Part shown: positions 32,770 to 40,087 of the stretch, in pieces | Layout: every line of letters begins with the position of its first letter | Numbering within the stretch: position 1 is the first letter of the stretch | NCBI RefSeq assembly: GCF_009724245.1 | Contig: NZ_WNNK01000016.1 | Span: 1 to 64,000, forward strand | DNA from: Pseudomonas spelaei | Lineage (GTDB): Bacteria; Pseudomonadota; Gammaproteobacteria; Pseudomonadales; Pseudomonadaceae | Reading direction: 5' to 3' | DNA length: 64,000 nt | Position numbers and translations under genes: made by a program | The notes under the pieces: generated by a model | Seen by the model: only the letters and a program-made list of their open reading frames with translations | Databases searched by the model: none | What the model was told of the DNA's origin: nothing

Positions 32770-33738
32770 TCAGGCCAACGGCACTTTGCGGGTGGAAATC
32801 GCCATCCGGCCGACACCGAAGCTCAGCGCTGCACCCAGCAGCAACATGAGCAAGGTGCTCCACGCGGCACGGGACAATTGCTTGGCGGCCACTTCGCCGG
32901 CTTCACGCGCCTTCTGTTCGGCTTGCTTCTTCAGCGCTTCAACTTTCTGCACCGCCTGCTGATAGGCCTGGGCATAGTTGTCGACGATCTGAGTGGCTTC
33001 GGCCTGGCTCTTGCCGGTACGGGCGGCGACGATGTTGACCAGCGCTTCTTTGTCCGCCGCATTCAAGGCGGGCTCACCGGATGCCTTGACCCGCTCGAAC
33101 CACTGTTTCAGCTCTTCGGTGGCCTGGGCCGGGTTTGTGGCGGCGTCGCTGGCCGCTTGCTTGCCATCCGCTGCAGCCTGGTCGGCTTTATGCCCGACAT
33201 TGGCCGGGTCCAGCTCAGGCTTGCCGGTTTGCTTGAGCAAGGTGTCCAACTGGCCTTGCAGGCTGTTCCAATCCAGGCTGATGCCCTTCTCGTCCAGTTG
33301 CTGCTTGACGCTGTCGCTGATGCCCGGTGCCACGGCGGCAATCCCGCTGCCGGCAGCCGACAGGCCTTTACCGAGCACATTCCCGGCAGCGCCCACCACA
33401 CTGGTGGCCAGCGCCGCCAGCAACCAGGTGGTCAGTAACGTGGTGATGGTCCAGCTCAGGACGCCATGCAAGCCGCCGCGATCCGGCGCGGTGCGCCCGG
33501 CCACGAATGCGCCGACGCCGATGGCCAGCAAGGTCGAGACAAACAGCCAGATCCCCGCGCCGGTGCCGAACCCGCTCAACGGGTTACCGGCCGCCATCGG
33601 GTTGACGGCACTCGCGCCAATGGCGGTGCCCAACACACTCAGTACCAGGTAGGTCACCAGGGCAATTGCACTACCGGCCAACACCGAGCTCCAGGACACG
33701 CGAAACAGTGAACGGTTGCTTTCATAGACAGTGGTCAT
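32770..33738 (-). CDS. Inner membrane protein with large soluble insert
   Basis: I do not recognise a named function. The 322-residue product has about three or four N-terminal membrane helices (residues about 18-45, 60-85, 93-120), a charged Ala/Lys/Gln-rich middle with probable coiled coil (about 140-290), and one C-terminal helix (LLMLLLGAALSFGVGRMAI). The middle part contains QAEATQIVDNYAQAYQQAVQKVEALKKQAEQKAREAGEVAAK. It is divergent from the PAS-LuxR regulator gene, about 180 bases away, and may respond to the same envelope stress. Confidence 0.7.
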   Translation of the reverse strand: MTTVYESNRSLFRVSWSSVLAGSAIALVTYLVLSVLGTAIGASAVNPMAAGNPLSGFGTGAGIWLFVSTLLAIGVGAFVAGRTAPDRGGLHGVLSWTITTLLTTWLLAALATSVVGAAGNVLGKGLSAAGSGIAAVAPGISDSVKQQLDEKGISLDWNSLQGQLDTLLKQTGKPELDPANVGHKADQAAADGKQAASDAATNPAQATEELKQWFERVKASGEPALNAADKEALVNIVAARTGKSQAEATQIVDNYAQAYQQAVQKVEALKKQAEQKAREAGEVAAKQLSRAAWSTLLMLLLGAALSFGVGRMAISTRKVPLA

Positions 33739-33814
33739 GATCGATCCTTTGACAGTGAGTAAGTACAGACCAGCTCAGTGTGTCGAGCCCGCGTTCTGCG
33801 GTCTCGGCACAATT

Positions 33815-33833
33815 GCACCAGGCGCACTGGTGC
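33815..33833. promoter_or_regulatory. Inverted repeat in the promoter region of the PAS-LuxR gene
   Basis: GCACCAG (33815-33821) and CTGGTGC (33827-33833) form a 7-5-7 inverted repeat, followed by ATTCGCACC. A related GGTGCAAATTCGCC is found in front of the CsbD-like gene (35442-35455). It may be the operator of the LuxR-type regulator. Confidence 0.45.
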
Positions 33834-33919
33834 ATTCGCACCCCGCGCCCGGGACTTTCCCTGCACTATCCTGAGCCCCAGGTGTCGTACTTCTCACGCG
33901 ACCTTCCCCCGGAGAAACC

Positions 33920-35416
33920 ATGAGCCAGGCCGTCCTCGCCAAAGAAACCAACCGCCGCCAACTGCAGCAGATCATCTCCGGGCTATCCGACGGGGTGATT
34001 CTTGCCGAGATCGACCAGACGATCCTGTGGGCCAACGAAGCCGCGCTGACCATGCACGGGGTCGACCACATCGAAGCCCTGGGTGCCAACACCAAGGAAT
34101 ACGCGACCCGCTTTGCCTTGCGCTACCGCAACAATCACCCGTTGCCACTGGAGAATTACCCGCTGAGCCGGGTAGCGGACGGGGAAGAATTCAGCGACGT
34201 GGTCGTGGAAGTCACACCCACTGGCGACGACGAAAAAACCTGGGTTCACCGCCTGCGCAGCCTGGTGCTCAACGACGCGTCCGGCGAACCGGAATTGCTG
34301 GTATTGATCCTCAGCGATGCCACCGAATGGGCCAGCGCCGAGCAGCGTTTCGAGAAGACGTTCAACGCCAACCCGGCGCCTGCGGTGATCTGCCGCCTGA
34401 GTGACCTGCGTTATATCAAGGTCAATCAGGGTTTCCTGGAGATGACCGGCTACAACCGCGACCAAGTGATCGGCCGCTCGGTGTATGAGCTGGATGTACT
34501 GGAACAGGCCGAACGCAAGGACCTGGCGATCCAGCGCCTGGGGGAAGGCGCGACCATCCCGCAGATGCAGGCGGAACTGAAGCTGCCCGAAGGTGGCAGC
34601 AAACTGGTGATCGTCGCCGGCCAACCGTTGGACATGAACGAGGAAGACTGCATGCTGTTTTCCTTCACCGACCTTGAACCCCGGCGCAAAGCTGAAACCG
34701 CGTTGCGCCAGAGCGAAGAACGGTTTGCCAAGTCCTTTCGCCTGACGCCGGTGCCCACCCTCGTGTGCAGCGCCGACAACCAGCAAGTGGTGGACATCAA
34801 CGAAGCCTTCATGAGCACCACCGGCTACACCAGTGAAGAACTGATTGGTAAATCCGTGGCCGAGATCGACTTTATCGACGGTGCCCAGAACTGCACCCGG
34901 GTGTTCGCCGCTCTGGAGAAGGCCGGCAATGTCGACAACCTGGACCTGAAGATCCGCAAGAAAGGCAACGAAGTGATCGACTGCGTCTTGTCCGCCGACA
35001 CCGTCAGCATCCAGGACGTGCCCTGCTACCTGCTGGTGTTGATGAACATCACCGAACGCAAGCGCTCGGAGCTGGAACTGGTGGCAGCCATTGAAGAGGT
35101 CATGCAGGACGCCTCCTGGTTCAGCCAGACACTGATTGAGAAACTGGCCAACGCCAAGAGCGTCAACAGCCCCAACCTGCCCAGCGTTTCCTTCACCGAT
35201 CTCACCGCGAGGGAGCGCGATGTGCTGGGTTTGATCTGCGAAGGCCTGGCCGACAAAGAGATCGCCTCACGCCTGAAACTGGCGCCGAACACTGTGCGTA
35301 ACCATGTGGCGACGGTGTATTCCAAACTTGGGGTGCATAGCCGCAGTGCGGCCATTGTCTGGGCACGGGAACGAGGTTTATTCGCCGGCGAGCACCGGGT
35401 GAAGCCGAAGAAATAG
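33920..35416 (+). CDS. Triple-PAS LuxR-type transcriptional regulator
   Basis: The 498-residue product has three PAS sensor domains in tandem (about residues 12-130, 140-255 and 262-385), each with PAS/PAC landmarks such as NQGFLEMTGYNRDQVIGRSVYEL and NEAFMSTTGYTSEELIGKS, followed by a short helical linker and a C-terminal LuxR HTH (LTARERDVLGLICEGLADKEIASRLKLAPNTVRNHVATVYSKLGV, about 430-475). No transmembrane helix or kinase domain is seen, so signal sensing and DNA binding are in one cytoplasmic protein. Target genes may include the CsbD-like gene just downstream. Confidence 0.85.
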   Translation: MSQAVLAKETNRRQLQQIISGLSDGVILAEIDQTILWANEAALTMHGVDHIEALGANTKEYATRFALRYRNNHPLPLENYPLSRVADGEEFSDVVVEVTPTGDDEKTWVHRLRSLVLNDASGEPELLVLILSDATEWASAEQRFEKTFNANPAPAVICRLSDLRYIKVNQGFLEMTGYNRDQVIGRSVYELDVLEQAERKDLAIQRLGEGATIPQMQAELKLPEGGSKLVIVAGQPLDMNEEDCMLFSFTDLEPRRKAETALRQSEERFAKSFRLTPVPTLVCSADNQQVVDINEAFMSTTGYTSEELIGKSVAEIDFIDGAQNCTRVFAALEKAGNVDNLDLKIRKKGNEVIDCVLSADTVSIQDVPCYLLVLMNITERKRSELELVAAIEEVMQDASWFSQTLIEKLANAKSVNSPNLPSVSFTDLTARERDVLGLICEGLADKEIASRLKLAPNTVRNHVATVYSKLGVHSRSAAIVWARERGLFAGEHRVKPKK

Positions 35417-35419
35417 AGT

Positions 35420-35455
35420 GCAAATGCACTAGTACGACCGGTGCAAATTCGCCTT
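35420..35455 (+). promoter_or_regulatory. GTGCA motifs upstream of the CsbD-like gene
   Basis: An inverted repeat GTGCA-AA-TGCAC (35420-35431) is followed by CGGTGCAAATTCGCC (35441-35455). The second resembles TGGTGCATTCGCACC in front of the PAS-LuxR gene, hinting at a shared regulator. Confidence 0.4.
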
Positions 35456-35491
35456 ATCCGGTGAGGATGCACTCCTTAACCTTGAAGGGTG

Positions 35492-35525
35492 GGCACAGGG
35501 ATTGAATCCCGTGCCAAAGCGTTTT
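35492..35525 (+). terminator. Hairpin between the PAS-LuxR and CsbD-like genes
   Basis: GGCACAGGGATT pairs with GAATCCCGTGCC (35492-35515) with one mismatch, followed by AAAGCGTTTTT. It is terminator-like, placed 75 bases after the regulator stop, and would isolate or attenuate the CsbD-like gene. Confidence 0.5.
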
Positions 35526-35545
35526 TGCCCTTTAAGGAATTCACC

Positions 35546-35797
35546 ATGAAAAGCGAACACGTCAAAGGCGCCGTCGAAAAAGTGGCCGGCAAGGCTCAGG
35601 GTTTTATCGGTGACCTGACCGGCGATGAACAGTTGCAAGCCGAAGGTATGGCCCGTCAGGCGGCCGGCCAATTGCAACAAACCTACGGCGATGCACTGGA
35701 CACCGTCGGTGACTTTGCCAAAAACAAACCCCTGGCTACCGTGGCCATTGTGGCCGGCGTCGGTCTGTTGCTGGGCCTGTTGCTGCGTCGGCGCTGA
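35546..35797 (+). CDS. CsbD-like stress protein with C-terminal membrane segment
   Basis: The 83-residue product begins with a CsbD-type domain (KSEHVKGAVEKVAGKAQGFIGDLTGDEQLQAEG), found in general stress proteins, and ends in a single membrane helix with a basic tail (ATVAIVAGVGLLLGLLLRRR). The topology is like the YqjD/ElaB small envelope proteins. The ATG at 35546 has TAAGGAA 8 bases upstream; a longer open frame upstream would translate the hairpin. Confidence 0.82.
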   Translation: MKSEHVKGAVEKVAGKAQGFIGDLTGDEQLQAEGMARQAAGQLQQTYGDALDTVGDFAKNKPLATVAIVAGVGLLLGLLLRRR

Positions 35798-35807
35798 GGG
35801 GGCCTGA

Positions 35808-36077
35808 ATGTTTAGCCTCTCGCAACTGCGCAACTGCATCGAGGAAGCCTTGCTGCCCCTGACCTGCGAGTTCACCCTGTGCAGGGACGCGTCATTGACC
35901 CTGAAGGTCTTCGATGCCGAAACCGGCCGAGTGGACCTGGTGGTGACGGGGATCAGCGTCAACAAACTGAAAACCCCGCAAGACGTGGAAACGATGGTCG
36001 AGGAGCTGCGTTACGAGCTGCAAAGCAACACGGTAGGCCGGGTCAATCTGGATGACTTGCCCCTCGCCCCTGTGTAG
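35808..36077 (+). CDS. DUF1652 family protein
   Basis: The 89-residue product matches the small Pseudomonas DUF1652 family (starts FSLSQLRNCIEEALLPLTCEF, then DAETGRVDLVVTGI). No function is known. It begins 10 bases after the CsbD-like gene and may be cotranscribed. Its stop codon TAG (36075-36077) is part of the family B REP that follows. Confidence 0.8.
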   Translation: MFSLSQLRNCIEEALLPLTCEFTLCRDASLTLKVFDAETGRVDLVVTGISVNKLKTPQDVETMVEELRYELQSNTVGRVNLDDLPLAPV

Positions 36078-36176
36078 CCGCTGCCGAGGCACGAGGCTGC
36101 GATGCGTGTCCGCAGGACCGCCCTTGGGGGCCTGCTGCGCAGGCCATCGCAGCCTCGTGCCTCGGCAGCGGCTACA
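36073..36176. repeat. REP doublet, family B, copy 3
   Basis: TGTAGCCGCTGCCGAGGCACG to CCTCGGCAGCGGCTACA, with core GTCCGCAGGACCG. It overlaps the DUF1652 stop codon and lies between that gene and the convergent MFS gene. Confidence 0.88.
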
Positions 36177-36178
36177 GG

Positions 36179-37363
36179 TCAGCGGGCCTTCAGTGACGCC
36201 CCGATAAAGTAGAACACCCCGCCACCGACAATAAACGCCACCAGCATGTAGAACATGTAGTGGGCCGGCAGGCTGGCCAGCACCAGCCCGCACAACACCG
36301 GCCCCAGGGCGGCACCCAGGTTGGACAGGTTTTGCGCCCCGTAATACATGCCCCGCAGGTGGTCCGGGGCAATCCGGTCGATAAACATGTACTCGGCCGG
36401 AATCACGATGATCTCCCCCACCGTGAAAATCGCCATCGCCGCCACCCACCACCACAGGTGGGTGGACAACGCGAATCCGATCACTCCCAGCATGAACATG
36501 CCCAGGCCCAGGATCAGCCAGCGGCTCAGGTGACGATGGGAGATGCGCCGGCCAATCACGTACTGCAAGCCAATCACCACCAATGCGTTGGTGGTGAGCA
36601 CCGCGCTGATGACGCTGTAGGCGTAGTCCGCCGTGCTGGTGGTTACAAGGTACTGAGACAGGTACGCCGTGAACTGGCCAAAAACCACCGCACTGAGCAA
36701 GCAGCCCAGGGTGAAGCACACCAACCGATGGTCCCGCAGCAACACCCGCAGAACGGCCAGGAATGGCACCGGCTTTTGCGCAACCTCAACGGTGGCCAGG
36801 GTCTTGTCGCCCCAGCGCCAATACAGCAGGAAAAAAACCACCCCCAGGCCTGCCGAGATCATAAATGGCAGGCTGATATCGACCTTAGCCACCATCGCCC
36901 CAAAAAACGGCCCCACCGCGTAGCCGATATTGGTCAGGGTGTATTTGATGGAAAACACTTCACTGCGTGCGTCTTCAGGCAGCAGGCTGGCAAAGCCGGC
37001 TTTGACTGCGATGTCGATCACTGAGTAAGCCAGGTTAATCAGGATCAGGCAGGCATAGAACGATTCGATTCCCCGTACCAGTACCGTCCCGAAAAATCCC
37101 ATGGCAAACACCAGGCTCAAACCGAGCAACAGCCGATAACTGCTGATCCGGTCCACCAGGAAACCGCCGTACACACTGAGCAGAGAGCCGACGATCAAGG
37201 AACTGCCAATCACCAGGCCAACCTGGCTGATGCTCAGGGCAAACTGGTCGGTCAGGTAAATCACCAGGTACGGAAAGGTAATCGCCCTGGCCAACGTCAG
37301 GATCAACGTGGCCGACAGCAACAGATTCACGGCACGGGGGTAGTTTTTTATTGTCTTCAGCAT
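36179..37363 (-). CDS. MFS transporter (drug/metabolite efflux type)
   Basis: The 394-residue product is a 12-helix major facilitator. The conserved loop 2-3 motif appears as GGFLVDRISSYRLLL (near residue 66), and the second half contains RISHRHLSRWLILGLG and YMFIDRIAPDHLRGMYYGAQNL. It resembles MdtH/YdeE-like proteins, but the substrate cannot be told. It is divergent from lemA across a 176-base AT-rich gap with A/T tracts around 37460-37500. Confidence 0.85.
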   Translation of the reverse strand: MLKTIKNYPRAVNLLLSATLILTLARAITFPYLVIYLTDQFALSISQVGLVIGSSLIVGSLLSVYGGFLVDRISSYRLLLGLSLVFAMGFFGTVLVRGIESFYACLILINLAYSVIDIAVKAGFASLLPEDARSEVFSIKYTLTNIGYAVGPFFGAMVAKVDISLPFMISAGLGVVFFLLYWRWGDKTLATVEVAQKPVPFLAVLRVLLRDHRLVCFTLGCLLSAVVFGQFTAYLSQYLVTTSTADYAYSVISAVLTTNALVVIGLQYVIGRRISHRHLSRWLILGLGMFMLGVIGFALSTHLWWWVAAMAIFTVGEIIVIPAEYMFIDRIAPDHLRGMYYGAQNLSNLGAALGPVLCGLVLASLPAHYMFYMLVAFIVGGGVFYFIGASLKAR

Positions 37364-37539
37364 CCTGCTCTCATTCTTTCAAGGGCGCCGCTCAAGGACG
37401 CTGGTGCGGCCGACGGGCGGATGTACCTTAACCCAAGATGAAAGACAAAAAAGGCTGACTTATGCATTTATGCAAAAATAAAATGCACTATTTATAAGCT
37501 AAGATCGCTCACTCCCTCGCCGCTGATAAGGATATCCCC

Positions 37540-38139
37540 ATGTCTGTCACCACTATCGTGATTCTGGTCATCGTCGCCCTGCTGGTGTTCTACGCCATCG
37601 GGATCTACAACAAGCTGGTGACCCTGCGTAATCGCTTCAAGAACGCCTTCGCCCAGATCGAAGTGCAGCTCAAGCGTCGCTACGACCTGATCCCCAATCT
37701 GGTGGAAACCGCCAAGGCCTACCTGAGTCATGAGCGCGAAACCCTCGAAGCGGTAGTCGCGGCGCGTAATACCGCACTGGCCGGCCTCAAGGCAGCGGCG
37801 GCCCAACCGGGCAACCCGCAGGCGATGGCTCAGTTGGGCCAGGCAGAAGGTGCGCTCACCAGCGCCATGGGCCGCCTTAACGTGACCATGGAAGCCTACC
37901 CGGACCTCAAGGCCTCGCAGAACATGCAGCAATTGAGCGAAGAACTGACCAGCACCGAAAACAAGGTGGCCTTCTCGCGCCAGGCGTTCAACGACTCGGT
38001 CATGGCCTACAACACCTACAAGCAGACGTTTCCGCCAGTGCTGTTCGCCAACCTGTTCGGGCACAGCGCCGATGCCAGCCTGCTGGAATTTGCCGACAGC
38101 GCACAGATCCAGGACGCGCCCAAGGTGTCGTTCAACTAA
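37540..38139 (+). CDS. lemA: LemA family protein
   Basis: The 199-residue product has an N-terminal membrane helix (TTIVILVIVALLVFYAIGIY) and a four-helix cytoplasmic or periplasmic bundle with the LemA signature LVTLRNRFKNAFAQIEVQLKRRYDLIPNLVETAKAYLSHE. Its function is unknown, but lemA is often linked to M48 proteases such as HtpX-like proteins. It is 21 bases upstream of such a protease gene here. It is not the two-component sensor once also called LemA (GacS). Confidence 0.92.
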   Translation: MSVTTIVILVIVALLVFYAIGIYNKLVTLRNRFKNAFAQIEVQLKRRYDLIPNLVETAKAYLSHERETLEAVVAARNTALAGLKAAAAQPGNPQAMAQLGQAEGALTSAMGRLNVTMEAYPDLKASQNMQQLSEELTSTENKVAFSRQAFNDSVMAYNTYKQTFPPVLFANLFGHSADASLLEFADSAQIQDAPKVSFN

Positions 38140-38160
38140 CCTTCGCCCACGGATGGCCCG

Positions 38161-40062
38161 ATGAACTTTTTCGAACACCAAGACCGCGCCCGGCGCCACA
38201 CCGGGCGCCTGGTGCTGTTGATGGGTGCGGCGGTGCTGAGCCTGATCGTGGTCACCAGCGGGGTGCTGATCGTGATCCTGCGCAGCCAGAAAGACCTGTC
38301 GGTGAACTTCTCCAACGGGCAACTGCTGCTGGACGTCTCCATTGTGGTGTTCGCCGTGGTGTTGCTGGGCAGCCTCTACAAAACCATCCAGTTGCGGGCG
38401 GGCGGCAAGGTGATTGCCGAACGCCTGGGTGGCCGGCTGATCAACCTCGACCCGCAAGGCCTGGACGAACGCCGAGTGCTCAACATCGTCGAAGAAATGG
38501 CCATCGCCTCGGGCACCCCGGTGCCGGCGGTGTACGTGCTGGATGACAATTCGATCAATGCCTTCGCCGCCGGATTAACGCCCCAGGACGCGGTGATCGG
38601 CGTCACTCGCGGTGCCGTGGCCCTGCTCAATCGCGAAGAGCTGCAAGGGGTGATCGCCCACGAGTTCAGCCATATCTACAACGGTGACATGCGCCTCAAT
38701 ACCCGTCTGACGGCGGTGATCCACGGGCTGTTGCTACTGGGGTTGATTGGCGCGCTGATTCTGCGCGGGGTGTCCTATCGCGGTTCATCTTCAAGCAGCA
38801 ACAAGAGCGGTAATAATGGGGCGATGGCAATCATGGCCGTCGGCGGCGCGCTGTGGGTGCTGGGGTATACCGGGACGTTTTTCGGCAACCTGATCAAGGC
38901 GGCCGTCAGTCGCGAGCGGGAATTCCTCGCCGATGCGTCGGCGGTGCAATTCACCCGTAACCCCCAGAGCATCGCCGGCGCGCTGAAGAAGATAGGCGGT
39001 CACGCCCAGGGTTCACAATTGCAGGCGGCCCACGCGGCTGAGTTCAGCCATCTGTATTTTGGTGCCGGGGTGAAGGCCGCCATGAGCGGCATGATGGCGA
39101 CCCACCCGCCACTGGAAGTGCGTATCCAGCGGGTCGACCCGCAGTGGGATGGGCAGTTTCCCGCCGTGGAGTTCCTGGGAGAGGCACCACCGCCCAGCAC
39201 CGGTTTCCAGGCCGGCTTGAATGAACCTGCCCCCGCCAAGGAATTGGTGTTCGACCTGTTGGCCATCCAGCAATCCATCGCCGCCATTGGTGAGCCTGGT
39301 CCTGCACATCTGGACCACGCACAGTCGGCCCTGAACAACCTGCCCGACGCCTTGCGAGACGCCGCCCATAGCAGTAACGGTGCCCAGGCCTTGATCTGCG
39401 GACTGCTACTGGATCCGGTTGCGTTCTTACAGACCCAGCAACTGGAGCGCTTGCTGCCCAAGCTTGCACCGGATATCGCCCAGGCCCTGGAAGCCCTGCG
39501 CCCTGCCCTGGCCAACCTGGATCAGCACCTGCGCCTGCCGCTTATCGACTTGGCGATCCCTGCCCTCAAGCAACTGAGCGTCGAACAGTTCAAGACCTTC
39601 AGAAGCCAGCTGGCCCTGTTGATCCTGGCGGATGACCGCATCGACCTGCTGGAGTGGACCCTGCTGCGCATCGTTGAACGCAACGTATTGGGCGCGCCCA
39701 AGGTCAGCGCCAAATACAGCCTCGACCAGGTGGCGAACGACATCGCCTTGCTGCTCGGTTCACTCGCACGTGCCGGCAACAGCGAACCTGCTCTGGTCCG
39801 CCAGGCCTTCGATCAGGCCAGCGCCAGCCTGCCATTGCCGGCATTGACGCTGAATGCCGCCGGAGCCAACGAATGGCAAGACCTTGAAACCGCCCTCAAC
39901 CGCCTGCGCCAACTCAAGCCCCTGGAAAAGCCCACCCTGCTCAAAGCCATGGCCGTGTGTATCGAGCAGGACGGCCAGATCACGCCGGCAGAAGCCGAGT
40001 TGATGCGCGCCGTGGCCGATGTACTGGATTGCCCGATGCCGCCATTATTGGCAACCCCCTGA
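38161..40062 (+). CDS. M48 family membrane metalloprotease
   Basis: The 633-residue protein has two N-terminal membrane helices (about 17-45 and 60-75), an M48 zinc site VIAHEFSHIYNGDMRLN (HEFSH at 167-171; third ligand in EREFLADASAVQF near 258), two further helices (about 185-205 and 225-250) and a long C-terminal soluble region from about residue 300 with no recognised enzyme motif. HtpX is about 290 residues, so the C-terminal half is an added domain. It probably cuts misfolded membrane or envelope proteins. It is cotranscribed with lemA and the WG-repeat gene. Confidence 0.88.
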   Translation: MNFFEHQDRARRHTGRLVLLMGAAVLSLIVVTSGVLIVILRSQKDLSVNFSNGQLLLDVSIVVFAVVLLGSLYKTIQLRAGGKVIAERLGGRLINLDPQGLDERRVLNIVEEMAIASGTPVPAVYVLDDNSINAFAAGLTPQDAVIGVTRGAVALLNREELQGVIAHEFSHIYNGDMRLNTRLTAVIHGLLLLGLIGALILRGVSYRGSSSSSNKSGNNGAMAIMAVGGALWVLGYTGTFFGNLIKAAVSREREFLADASAVQFTRNPQSIAGALKKIGGHAQGSQLQAAHAAEFSHLYFGAGVKAAMSGMMATHPPLEVRIQRVDPQWDGQFPAVEFLGEAPPPSTGFQAGLNEPAPAKELVFDLLAIQQSIAAIGEPGPAHLDHAQSALNNLPDALRDAAHSSNGAQALICGLLLDPVAFLQTQQLERLLPKLAPDIAQALEALRPALANLDQHLRLPLIDLAIPALKQLSVEQFKTFRSQLALLILADDRIDLLEWTLLRIVERNVLGAPKVSAKYSLDQVANDIALLLGSLARAGNSEPALVRQAFDQASASLPLPALTLNAAGANEWQDLETALNRLRQLKPLEKPTLLKAMAVCIEQDGQITPAEAELMRAVADVLDCPMPPLLATP

Positions 40063-40087
40063 CCGCCCATCATCGAGTCTGATAACA

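Noticed and set aside
33920..35416. Quorum-sensing LuxR regulator
   Set aside because: The sensor part is three PAS domains, not an acyl-homoserine-lactone domain.
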